Positions 1-5,487 of a DNA stretch of 5,487 nucleotides are shown in pieces. Positions within the stretch are counted from its first letter, which is position 1; each line of letters opens with the position of its first letter. The translations under genes were made by a program, and so were the position numbers. The notes under the pieces are model-generated. The model saw only the letters and a program-made list of their open reading frames with translations. It did not search any database and was not told the DNA's origin. The DNA is from Tannerella sp. (lineage in GTDB: Bacteria > Bacteroidota > Bacteroidia > Bacteroidales > Tannerellaceae): the NCBI GenBank assembly GCA_031269635.1, contig JAISYY010000065.1, positions 1-5,487 on the forward strand. Direction: 5' to 3'.

Positions 1-85
1 CGAAACACAGCGCCCGTTTTACGATCGAATGATGTCCGGTCGTAAAGGGGTCGAATGTTCCCGAAAATAAAGCTTTCCGTTTCAT
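1..85 (-). CDS. coaD: Phosphopantetheine adenylyltransferase (CoaD), N-terminal 28 codons only
   Basis: The first 28 codons of a gene cut by the left edge. CoaD transfers an adenylyl group from ATP to 4'-phosphopantetheine, giving dephospho-CoA, the penultimate step of coenzyme A synthesis in the cytoplasm. What is visible is the diagnostic N-terminus: SGTFDPFTTGHHSIVKRA at residues 8-25, which carries the nucleotidyltransferase signature (T10, then T-x-G-H with H18), at the same positions as Thr10 and His18 of the E. coli enzyme. The ATG at 83-85 puts the motif at the usual distance from the N-terminus, so the start is secure. It lies 13 bases after the parE stop, with an AT-rich spacer and no clear Shine-Dalgarno sequence, and is probably co-transcribed with parE. 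A parE-coaD order is familiar from Bacteroidales genomes (recalled, not checked). The rest of the protein (normally about 150-160 residues) lies outside the window. Confidence 0.93.
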   Translation of the reverse strand, partial: MKRKALFSGTFDPFTTGHHSIVKRALCF

Positions 86-98
86 TTTATAATCTGTT

Positions 99-1961
99 TC
101 AGTTTGCTAAATCCTCTTCTACTACAAGATTGTCTATAATGAAATTTTGTCTTTCGGGGGTATTTTTGCCCATATAAAATTCGAGCATCTCTTTGATGAG
201 ATCTTCTTTTTTCATTTTTACGGGGTCGAGACGTATGTCGCTACCGATAAAATGCCTGAACTCGTCGGGAGATATTTCGCCAAGTCCCTTAAAACGGGTT
301 ATTTCCGGGTTTTTGCCGAGTTCTTTTATGGCTGCCGACTTTTCTTCTTCCGCGTAGCAGTAGATTGTTTTTTGTTTGTTTCTTACGCGGAATAAAGGAG
401 TTTGCAGTATATAGACATGATTTTTCTTTATCAGGTCGGGGAAGAATTGCAGGAAGAAAGTGATCAGCAACAAACGGATATGCATACCGTCGACGTCTGC
501 ATCCGTAGCGATGATGACCTTGTGATAGCGCAGTCCTTCCATACCGTCTTCAATATTCAATGCTGCCTGCAGGAGGTTAAATTCTTCGTTTTCGTAAATT
601 ACTTTTTTGGTAAGCCCGAAGGTGTTCAACGGTTTGCCGCGCAGACTGAAAACTGCCTGCAGGTTAGGGTCTCTGCTTTTGGTAATGGAGCCGCTTGCCG
701 AATCTCCCTCCGTGATGAAGATAGATGATTTTTCCTTGTCGTTATTTTTGTAGTCGTTCAGGTGGATACGGCAATCGCGGAGTTTCCGGTTGTTGATGTT
801 TGCTTTTTTAGCGCGTTCGCGTGCGAGTTTTGTTACGCCCGCAATGGCTTTGCGTTCTTTCTCCGATTCCTGTATCTTTTTCAGCAGGATGTCCGTAATT
901 TCCGGATGTTTGTGCAGATAGTTATCAAGTTCCCTTTTTATAAAATCGCTTATGAATTTAGTGATCGAGGTACCGTCGGGACTCATGTCTTTGGAACCCA
1001 ACTTTGTTTTCGTCTGGCTTTCAAAAACGGGTTCTTCCACTTTTATGCTTATGGCTGCAATTATCCCGGCGCGTATATCGGCATATTCAAAATTTTTGTT
1101 GTAAAATTCCTTTACGGTACGGCTTAAAGATTCGCGGAAGGCCGTAAGATGCGTTCCTCCCTGCGTCGTATGCTGCCCGTTCACGAAAGAATAATATTCT
1201 TCCCCGTACTGGTTGCTGTGCGTTATGACCACTTCAATGTCGTCGCCTTTCATGTGTATGATGGGATAGAGCGGTTCCGACGTCATGTTTTCGTTCAACA
1301 AATCGGCCAATCCGTTTTCGGAATAAAAACTTTTACCGTTGAAATATACGGTAAGTCCGGTGTTTAGGAAAACGTAGTTTTTAATCAGGTTTTCAACAAA
1401 TTCTTCTTTGTACCCGTAGTTCGGAAAGATTTCGCTGTCGGGAATGAATGAAACCAGCGTACCGTTCCGCTCTTTTGTCTGGGTGATTTCGGCGTTATTT
1501 ATGATATTGGCCTTTTCATATTCCACCTTTTTACATTCTTTGTCCCGGAAACTTTCGATTACGAAATAGCTGCTGAGCGCGTTAACAGCTTTGATACCGA
1601 CGCCGTTAAGCCCAACCGACTTTTTAAATGCCTTGCTGTCGTATTTGGCGCCGGTGTTCATTTTGCTTGATACGTCGACTACTTTCGTCAGCGGCACGCC
1701 GCGGCCGTAATCGCGTATCGTGACGACGCCTTCTTTTATTTTAACGGATATGGATTTGCCGAAGCCCATCATGTATTCGTCGATAGAATTATCCAGCACT
1801 TCCTTCAGGAGGACGTATATGCCGTCGTCGGGGAACGTTCCGTCGCCAAGTTTCCCGATATACATGCCGGGGCGGCGCCGGATATGTTCGTTCCATTCGA
1901 GGGTTATTACTTCTTTTTCTCCGTAGGAGATGTCGTTGTTTTTCGAAAAATCGTCTGCCAT
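99..1961 (-). CDS. parE: DNA topoisomerase IV subunit B (ParE), 620 aa
   Basis: ATPase subunit of the type IIA topoisomerase that decatenates daughter chromosomes, working with ParC as a heterotetramer. The GHKL ATPase domain fills roughly residues 15-240: EVLDN at 54-58 (catalytic Glu54, Mg-binding Asn58), DYGRG at 84-88, the ATP-lid glycines GLNGVG at 117-122. The transducer domain follows, with the ATP-contacting QTK loop at 316-318. The TOPRIM domain has EGDSASG from Glu418 and DADVD at 487-491, then FKGLGE at 557-562. I call ParE rather than GyrB from overall similarity to Bacteroidetes ParE (the KLGDG and KFDDG-type N-terminal region, 620-residue length) and the coaD neighbour; GyrB remains possible but less likely. 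The frame is open 30 codons further, to 2051, but that extension overlaps the upstream gene and is not family-like. The ATG at 1959-1961, one base after the upstream TGA, gives MADDFSKNND and a normal N-terminus, implying translational coupling. Confidence 0.93.
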   Translation of the reverse strand: MADDFSKNNDISYGEKEVITLEWNEHIRRRPGMYIGKLGDGTFPDDGIYVLLKEVLDNSIDEYMMGFGKSISVKIKEGVVTIRDYGRGVPLTKVVDVSSKMNTGAKYDSKAFKKSVGLNGVGIKAVNALSSYFVIESFRDKECKKVEYEKANIINNAEITQTKERNGTLVSFIPDSEIFPNYGYKEEFVENLIKNYVFLNTGLTVYFNGKSFYSENGLADLLNENMTSEPLYPIIHMKGDDIEVVITHSNQYGEEYYSFVNGQHTTQGGTHLTAFRESLSRTVKEFYNKNFEYADIRAGIIAAISIKVEEPVFESQTKTKLGSKDMSPDGTSITKFISDFIKRELDNYLHKHPEITDILLKKIQESEKERKAIAGVTKLARERAKKANINNRKLRDCRIHLNDYKNNDKEKSSIFITEGDSASGSITKSRDPNLQAVFSLRGKPLNTFGLTKKVIYENEEFNLLQAALNIEDGMEGLRYHKVIIATDADVDGMHIRLLLITFFLQFFPDLIKKNHVYILQTPLFRVRNKQKTIYCYAEEEKSAAIKELGKNPEITRFKGLGEISPDEFRHFIGSDIRLDPVKMKKEDLIKEMLEFYMGKNTPERQNFIIDNLVVEEDLAN

Positions 1962-1962
1962 G

Positions 1963-3090
1963 TCAAATCTGTTTAATGTATGATCTTCTTGTTTTGTGAT
2001 GTTCACGTTTAAAATAGTCCCATTGCGACTGGACGGCATTGTTGGTAGCAAGTTCGGGATTACTTTCGGCGTATTCCGTTCCCAGGCGGATATATTGGGG
2101 GATAAGATCGTTAAATATTAATGCATTGACGCCTTTGTTCCGGTATTCGGGAAGTACGCCTATCAGGTAGAGGTCGATAACTTTAGGTTTTGAATATAAC
2201 GTTTTAAGCAAGTGTATAAAACCGAAAGGCAACAGTGAACCTTTGGCTTTCCGCATGGCGTGCGACAAGTTCGGGAGCGTTATTCCGAAACCGGCAACGG
2301 CGTCGTCCGATTCGCGGACAATGATCGTTATGAGATCGAGCCGCAGCATCGGGATATACATCTTTATGTAGTACTCAATCTGCTTTTCCGTTAACGGCGA
2401 GAATCCGTACAGATGGGCGTAAGCCTCGTTCAGCGTTCTGAATATTTTATTTGCGTAGGGCCATATATCCTTACGTTTTTTAAATTTCATGACTTTCAAA
2501 CCGTATTTCTGTTTCGCCAGGTTTCCGATACGCAGGTGTTTTTCGGGGACGCTGTCGGGGATATATATTTTATATTCGTACCAGTCCTGGTCCGTTTTAA
2601 ATCCGATACGTTCCATGTGTTCGGGATAGTATGGATAGTTATATATGGTTGCCATTGTCGCCGACAGATCGAAGCCTTTGACCAACATACCCTCGTGGTC
2701 AAGGTCCGTGAAACCCATAGGCCCGTGCAGCGCCGTCATTCCCTTTTCTTTCGCCCACGCGGTGACGGCATCGAAGAGGGCATCGACCACGCCGTTATCG
2801 TCTATGAAGTCGATAAAACCGAAACGGGCATGCTTTTGTTGCCATATCCTGTTACTTTCATGTACGATTATCCCGGCGATACGCCCGGCTATTTTCCCGT
2901 TTTTGTATGCAAGGAAATAAATCGCCTCGCACGTTTCAAATGCGGGATTTTTGTCTTTGGATAAAGTCATTATTTCCTCGTCAATAAGGTTGGGCACATG
3001 ATAAGGACTGCCTTTGTAAAGTTCTATATTAAATTTGACAAATTTCCGCAGTTCTTCTTTTGTTTTTACTTCTTTAATTTCAATTTTCAT
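1963..3090 (-). CDS. GNAT-like acetyltransferase-family protein of unknown substrate, 375 aa
   Basis: A cytoplasmic protein with no signal peptide or membrane segment. It resembles a family usually annotated simply as GNAT N-acetyltransferase or hypothetical in Bacteroidetes; I do not know its substrate. The C-terminal part carries the best GNAT signature: strand DLYLIGVLPEYRNKGVNALI at residues 307-326, with the R-N-K-G-V-N loop that would contact the acetyl-CoA pyrophosphate. The N-terminal half also looks GNAT-like (GKIAGRIAGIIVHES near 66-79, then GFIDFIDD and a helix), followed by the conserved-looking LHGPMGFTDLDHEGML at 121-136, so a double-GNAT layout is inferred. Two ATGs are possible, at 3097-3099 and 3088-3090. 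I prefer the second, giving MKIEIKEV, because the promoter just upstream would leave only about 7-10 bases of leader before the first. The TGA lies one base before the parE ATG, so the two genes are probably translated together. Domain class is fairly sure; biochemical activity is not shown. Confidence 0.8.
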   Translation of the reverse strand: MKIEIKEVKTKEELRKFVKFNIELYKGSPYHVPNLIDEEIMTLSKDKNPAFETCEAIYFLAYKNGKIAGRIAGIIVHESNRIWQQKHARFGFIDFIDDNGVVDALFDAVTAWAKEKGMTALHGPMGFTDLDHEGMLVKGFDLSATMATIYNYPYYPEHMERIGFKTDQDWYEYKIYIPDSVPEKHLRIGNLAKQKYGLKVMKFKKRKDIWPYANKIFRTLNEAYAHLYGFSPLTEKQIEYYIKMYIPMLRLDLITIIVRESDDAVAGFGITLPNLSHAMRKAKGSLLPFGFIHLLKTLYSKPKVIDLYLIGVLPEYRNKGVNALIFNDLIPQYIRLGTEYAESNPELATNNAVQSQWDYFKREHHKTRRSYIKQI

Positions 3091-3112
3091 TGGTAGCATC
3101 GTATTTGGGCAG

Positions 3113-3145
3113 CAAATATAGTAAAAAATCGGTTATAAAAACAAA
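3113..3145 (-). promoter_or_regulatory. Bacteroidetes-type promoter for the GNAT-parE-coaD operon
   Basis: On the minus strand, TTTG at 3145-3142 is followed after 21 bases by TATATTTG at 3120-3113, then C. This fits the primary sigma factor pattern described for Bacteroides (-33 TTTG and -7 TAnnTTTG, about 20 bases apart). Initiation would fall near 3106-3109. The -33 element lies inside the last codons of dacB, so the promoter straddles the dacB stop. It implies that the acetyltransferase-like gene, parE and coaD can be transcribed independently of dacB, and it favours the ATG at 3088-3090 as the start of the first gene. No experimental support; the pattern match is the evidence. Confidence 0.6.
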
Positions 3146-4584
3146 GACAGCAATAATTCTTCCATGTCGGCTTTTATCCGGTTTTGTTTGCAGGAGAAGT
3201 TATTTACCAGGATGGCGACGGCATACAGCCTGCTGTTTTTTGTTACGTATCCCGTATAACTGCGTACACGGTTCATGCTTCCGCTTTTAAGGCGTGCTTT
3301 GCCGTGAAGCGTACTCCCGTTCAGCATGTTTCGCACCGTACCGTCCATGCCGGCGCGTGGCAGCGATTCCATGAAAGCGTCCGATGAGGCCGATTTCGTC
3401 GCCATGTACGACAACAGTTCGCAAAGGAAACGGGCCGTTACTTTATCGGCGGGAGACAGTCCGCTCCCGTCGAACATCCACAGCGAAGACGTTTCCAGGC
3501 CTTTTTCTTTCCAGTATTCATGCAGCGTCCCGATTCCTTTCCCGAACGACGACACGACGCCGTCCGGTTCGTATCGCCGTCCGATTGTTTTCAGGAGGGC
3601 GTCGGCATACAGGTTGTGGCTGACGTGGTTTGTGATGCGTATGATGTCTTTCAGGGGCGGGGAGTAGGAGGTAGTGATGATTTTCCTTTCCCGTTTTTCC
3701 CATTTTCCGGCTTGCGACAGTTTGCGGTAGCAGGCCGGTTCCCCTGCAATTTCTATTTCTTCCTTTTTCAGCCTCTCCGTAACGGATGCGGCAAGGAATA
3801 ATGCCGGTTCGGGAATGTCGCCCTGCAATTTGTATCCCGGACGGTTTGCGGGAACCATGCCGTACAGGTAGCGTTCGGTAGAGTAGGGGAGACCCACGAT
3901 GTAAGCGCTGTCGGTATCCGTCGTTTTAGCCGTCAGGTAATTGTGGAAAACAAGGGACGGCATATCCGGTTCGCACCTTTCAATCTCCGGTTTGCCGTCC
4001 GGTTCGCCGGTACGGAGGAAAAGCGAATAACGGTTGTCGTATATGTTTAAGCCGTAGCATCCCTGCCCGTAGTAGCTGCCCAGGTCTTCGCGCAGCCATT
4101 TCATGGAAACACCTTCGGTATCAAAAATACTTTCGTCGGCAATGACCGCACCGGTTATTTTCCGTATACCCCTGTTTTTAATGGCCGATATCCATCCGTG
4201 CATGATTTTGTCGCGGCCGGTTTTCACGCCGGACGAGCCGGTCGTAGGGTCGCCGCTTCCGCGTATATAAATATTCCCGTACAGGATACCGTTTCGTATA
4301 TCCCCGTCGTGCATGATGGCCGTTTCGTATCGGAAACGTTCGCCGAGTATTTCAAGGGCCGTTGCCGTCGTCACGGTTTTTATCGCCGATGCGGGAATAA
4401 CTTCCCTGTCCGCATCGAAGCTGAACAGGGTGGAATCGCTGCGGACGTCTTTTACCATGACGGACACGGACGCTCCGCGCATATACGGAGCGTTGAGGAA
4501 TTTTTCCATAGCCGGATGCGTCTGCGCTTTTCCCGGGAAAAGCGGCAACAGAAACGAAACAATAACAAAAACCGTTCTCATCAT
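3133..4584 (-). CDS. dacB: D-alanyl-D-alanine carboxypeptidase/endopeptidase, PBP4 (peptidase S13) family, 483 aa
   Basis: Exported penicillin-binding protein of the PBP4 class, which trims D-Ala from peptidoglycan stem peptides and/or cuts D-Ala-mDAP cross-links in the periplasm. Residues 1-20 form a signal peptide (MMRTVFVIVSFLLPLFPGKA, likely cleaved before QTHP); there is no lipobox cysteine. Active-site motifs appear in order: SxxK as S66-A-I-K69, SxN as S322-H-N324, and KSG at 433-435 where many family members have KTG. The family-typical FDGSGLS lies at 371-377. The large insertion between the first two motifs is present, as expected for S13. The frame extends upstream to a GTG at 4710, but that adds 42 hydrophilic residues in front of the signal peptide and is rejected. 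ATGs at 4582-4584 and 4579-4581 are adjacent and cannot be told apart. No Shine-Dalgarno sequence is seen. All catalytic residues are present, so it should be active. Confidence 0.9.
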   Translation of the reverse strand: MMRTVFVIVSFLLPLFPGKAQTHPAMEKFLNAPYMRGASVSVMVKDVRSDSTLFSFDADREVIPASAIKTVTTATALEILGERFRYETAIMHDGDIRNGILYGNIYIRGSGDPTTGSSGVKTGRDKIMHGWISAIKNRGIRKITGAVIADESIFDTEGVSMKWLREDLGSYYGQGCYGLNIYDNRYSLFLRTGEPDGKPEIERCEPDMPSLVFHNYLTAKTTDTDSAYIVGLPYSTERYLYGMVPANRPGYKLQGDIPEPALFLAASVTERLKKEEIEIAGEPACYRKLSQAGKWEKRERKIITTSYSPPLKDIIRITNHVSHNLYADALLKTIGRRYEPDGVVSSFGKGIGTLHEYWKEKGLETSSLWMFDGSGLSPADKVTARFLCELLSYMATKSASSDAFMESLPRAGMDGTVRNMLNGSTLHGKARLKSGSMNRVRSYTGYVTKNSRLYAVAILVNNFSCKQNRIKADMEELLLSLFL

Positions 4585-4601
4585 TTGTATGCAGAGTGAT
4601 T

Positions 4602-4620
4602 GTATTTTTTGGAAAAATAC
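4602..4620. promoter_or_regulatory. AT-rich perfect inverted repeat just upstream of dacB
   Basis: Two 8-base arms, GTATTTTT (4602-4609) and AAAAATAC (4613-4620), separated by 3 bases, lie 18 bases before the dacB start. It could be an operator, a weak hairpin, or part of a poor promoter: on the minus strand TATTTTTC at 4619-4612 resembles the -7 TAnnTTTG element with one mismatch, but no TTTG sits at the right distance upstream. A chance AT-rich palindrome is also possible. Confidence 0.3.
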
Positions 4621-4668
4621 GCAGGGTACAGACGCACGTCCGCGAACTGCGGCGCTTAACGTTAACGG

Positions 4669-4688
4669 ACGGTCAGACGGATGACCGT
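4669..4688 (-). terminator. Possible hairpin downstream of ahcY
   Basis: A 7-bp perfect stem (ACGGTCA / TGACCGT) with a 6-base loop begins 43 bases after the ahcY stop codon. Its place between two apparently separate transcription units suits a terminator or mRNA 3'-end hairpin. On the minus strand it is followed by CCGTTAACG rather than a run of T, so it is not a standard intrinsic terminator. A protein-binding site is an alternative. Confidence 0.3.
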
Positions 4689-4731
4689 TTTGTGCGGTTG
4701 CCCTTTTCACGTTTACATTTCAACGCTCCTC

Positions 4732-5487
4732 TTAATAACGATAGTGTTCCGCCTTGTAAGGGCCTCCTACCGGAACGCCTATGTAATCGGCCTGTGCTTG
4801 TGTAAGTTGTGTAAGTTTTACGCCGATACGTTCGAGGTGGAGACGTGCAACTTCTTCGTCAAGATGTTTCGGCAGGCGATATACGCCGATTTTATACTCT
4901 TTTTGCCACAGGTCGATTTGCGCCAGCGTTTGGTTTGTAAAGGAGTTGCTCATCACGAATGACGGGTGGCCGGTTGCACAGCCCAAGTTCACTAAACGGC
5001 CTTCGGCCAGGAGGAAAATGGAATGGCCGTCGGGAAACGTATATTTATCTACCTGCGGTTTGATGTTCGTATGCCTGATGCCGGGAAAGTTCGTCAGGTT
5101 GTCAACCTGTATTTCGTTGTCGAAATGACCGATGTTACAAACGATGGCCTGGTCGGGCATTGCTTTCAGGTGGTCGATCGTGATGATGTCGCGGTTGCCC
5201 GTCGTCGTAACGAAAATATTACCTTCGTTGACTGCCTCGTCCATTGTCGTTACTTCAAATCCTTCCATGGCAGCCTGCAACGCGCAAATCGGGTCAATTT
5301 CCGTAACAAGAACCCTGGCTCCGTACGAGCGCATGGAGTGTGAGCAACCTTTGCCGACGTCCCCGTATCCCGCTACAACGACGACCTTTCCTGCAATCAT
5401 AACGTCCGTAGCGCGTTTGATACCGTCGGCCAGCGATTCGCGGCAGCCGTACAGGTTGTCGAATTTGGATTTTGTCACCGAATCGTT
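4732..5487 (-). CDS. ahcY: Adenosylhomocysteinase (S-adenosylhomocysteine hydrolase), C-terminal 251 residues
   Basis: NAD-dependent cytoplasmic enzyme that reversibly splits S-adenosylhomocysteine into adenosine and homocysteine, removing the by-product that inhibits SAM-dependent methyltransferases. The gene is cut by the right edge and the frame is open to the last base, so the start is not in the window; about half of a normal 430-470 residue protein is visible. Counting from the first visible codon, NDSVTKSKFDN (1-11) holds the substrate-binding Lys and Asp equivalent to Lys186 and Asp190 of the human enzyme. The NAD-binding GYGDVGKG spans 40-47, with the ribose-binding Glu63 in TEIDP. 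GCATGHPSFVMSNSF and the C-terminal GPYKAEHYRY are present; the tail is the part that reaches into the partner subunit's cofactor site. No active-site loss is seen in this part. A GTG at 5476-5478 is an internal valine codon, not the start. A 147-base gap separates it from dacB. Confidence 0.97.
   Translation of the reverse strand, partial: NDSVTKSKFDNLYGCRESLADGIKRATDVMIAGKVVVVAGYGDVGKGCSHSMRSYGARVLVTEIDPICALQAAMEGFEVTTMDEAVNEGNIFVTTTGNRDIITIDHLKAMPDQAIVCNIGHFDNEIQVDNLTNFPGIRHTNIKPQVDKYTFPDGHSIFLLAEGRLVNLGCATGHPSFVMSNSFTNQTLAQIDLWQKEYKIGVYRLPKHLDEEVARLHLERIGVKLTQLTQAQADYIGVPVGGPYKAEHYRY

Larger units (their letters stand above)
4585..4731. other. Intergenic region between ahcY and dacB
   Basis: This 147-base stretch holds no convincing gene. 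It contains three dyads: an AT-rich one at 4602-4620, a perfect 10-base palindrome TTAACGTTAA at 4656-4665, and the GC-containing hairpin at 4669-4688. It should carry the ahcY transcript end and the dacB promoter, but I find no good TTTG / TAnnTTTG pair on the minus strand. Confidence 0.6.

Noticed and set aside
147..1367. A run of plus-strand open frames (68-121 codons) opposite parE
   Set aside because: parE is unbroken with all motifs in place; the antisense frames are shadows with no recognisable domain and no promoter seen.
2413..2964. Plus-strand open frame of 183 codons opposite the GNAT-like gene
   Set aside because: It is fully antisense to a gene with recognisable family features, rich in F, V and R runs typical of reverse-complement frames, and matches no family I recognise.
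4470..4493. An 8-bp GC-rich inverted repeat (ACGCTCCG / CGGAGCGT) with an 8-base loop inside the 5' part of dacB
   Set aside because: It lies within coding sequence for the mature N-terminal region, and a single stem of this size is expected by chance; there is no T run or partner element to suggest attenuation.
4585..4710. A 42-residue N-terminal extension of the PBP4-like protein starting at a GTG
   Set aside because: It would bury the signal peptide behind a hydrophilic segment, and the adjacent ATGs at 4584 and 4581 give a normal exported N-terminus.
5476..5478. GTG near the right edge as a possible ahcY start
   Set aside because: The codons before it read Asn-Asp-Ser, which belong to the conserved NDSVTKSKFD substrate-binding motif, so the protein continues beyond the window.
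1..5487. A hidden defence system, mobile element, CRISPR array, tRNA or rRNA
   Set aside because: Coding sequence on the minus strand covers nearly the whole window with housekeeping genes; the two sizeable gaps are 42 and 147 bases, and neither holds direct repeats, a transposase fragment or a tRNA-like fold.

Overview
The window looks like an ordinary chromosomal housekeeping segment from a member of the Bacteroidetes, most likely Bacteroidales. The assignment rests on the style of the proteins (topoisomerase IV subunit B followed directly by coaD, a tandem GNAT-like protein of a type I associate with this phylum, and an AhcY ending KAEHYRY), on the lack of clear Shine-Dalgarno sequences, and on one promoter matching the Bacteroidetes TTTG / TAnnTTTG pattern. 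Genus cannot be fixed from the sequence.

All five genes lie on the minus strand, so transcription runs from the right edge to the left. In that order they are: the C-terminal part of ahcY (S-adenosylhomocysteine hydrolase, cut by the right edge); a 147-base gap holding three short inverted repeats; a dacB-type D-alanyl-D-alanine carboxypeptidase/endopeptidase (PBP4 family) with a signal peptide; a 42-base gap holding a good Bacteroidetes-type promoter; a 375-residue protein with GNAT acetyltransferase features and no known substrate; parE (topoisomerase IV subunit B), whose start is one base past the preceding stop; and the first 28 codons of coaD (phosphopantetheine adenylyltransferase), cut by the left edge.

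The GNAT-like gene, parE and coaD (gaps of 1 and 13 bases) look like one operon served by the promoter at 3113-3145. ahcY and dacB appear to be separate upstream units. The functions are unrelated: methyl-cycle salvage, cell-wall trimming, chromosome decatenation and coenzyme A synthesis. The only gene of unknown role is the GNAT-like one. I found no mobile element, CRISPR array, RNA gene or new multi-gene system. The points worth a second look are modest: the tight coupling of the acetyltransferase-like gene to parE, start-site corrections, active-site motif variants in the PBP4-like protein, and the cluster of inverted repeats between ahcY and dacB.
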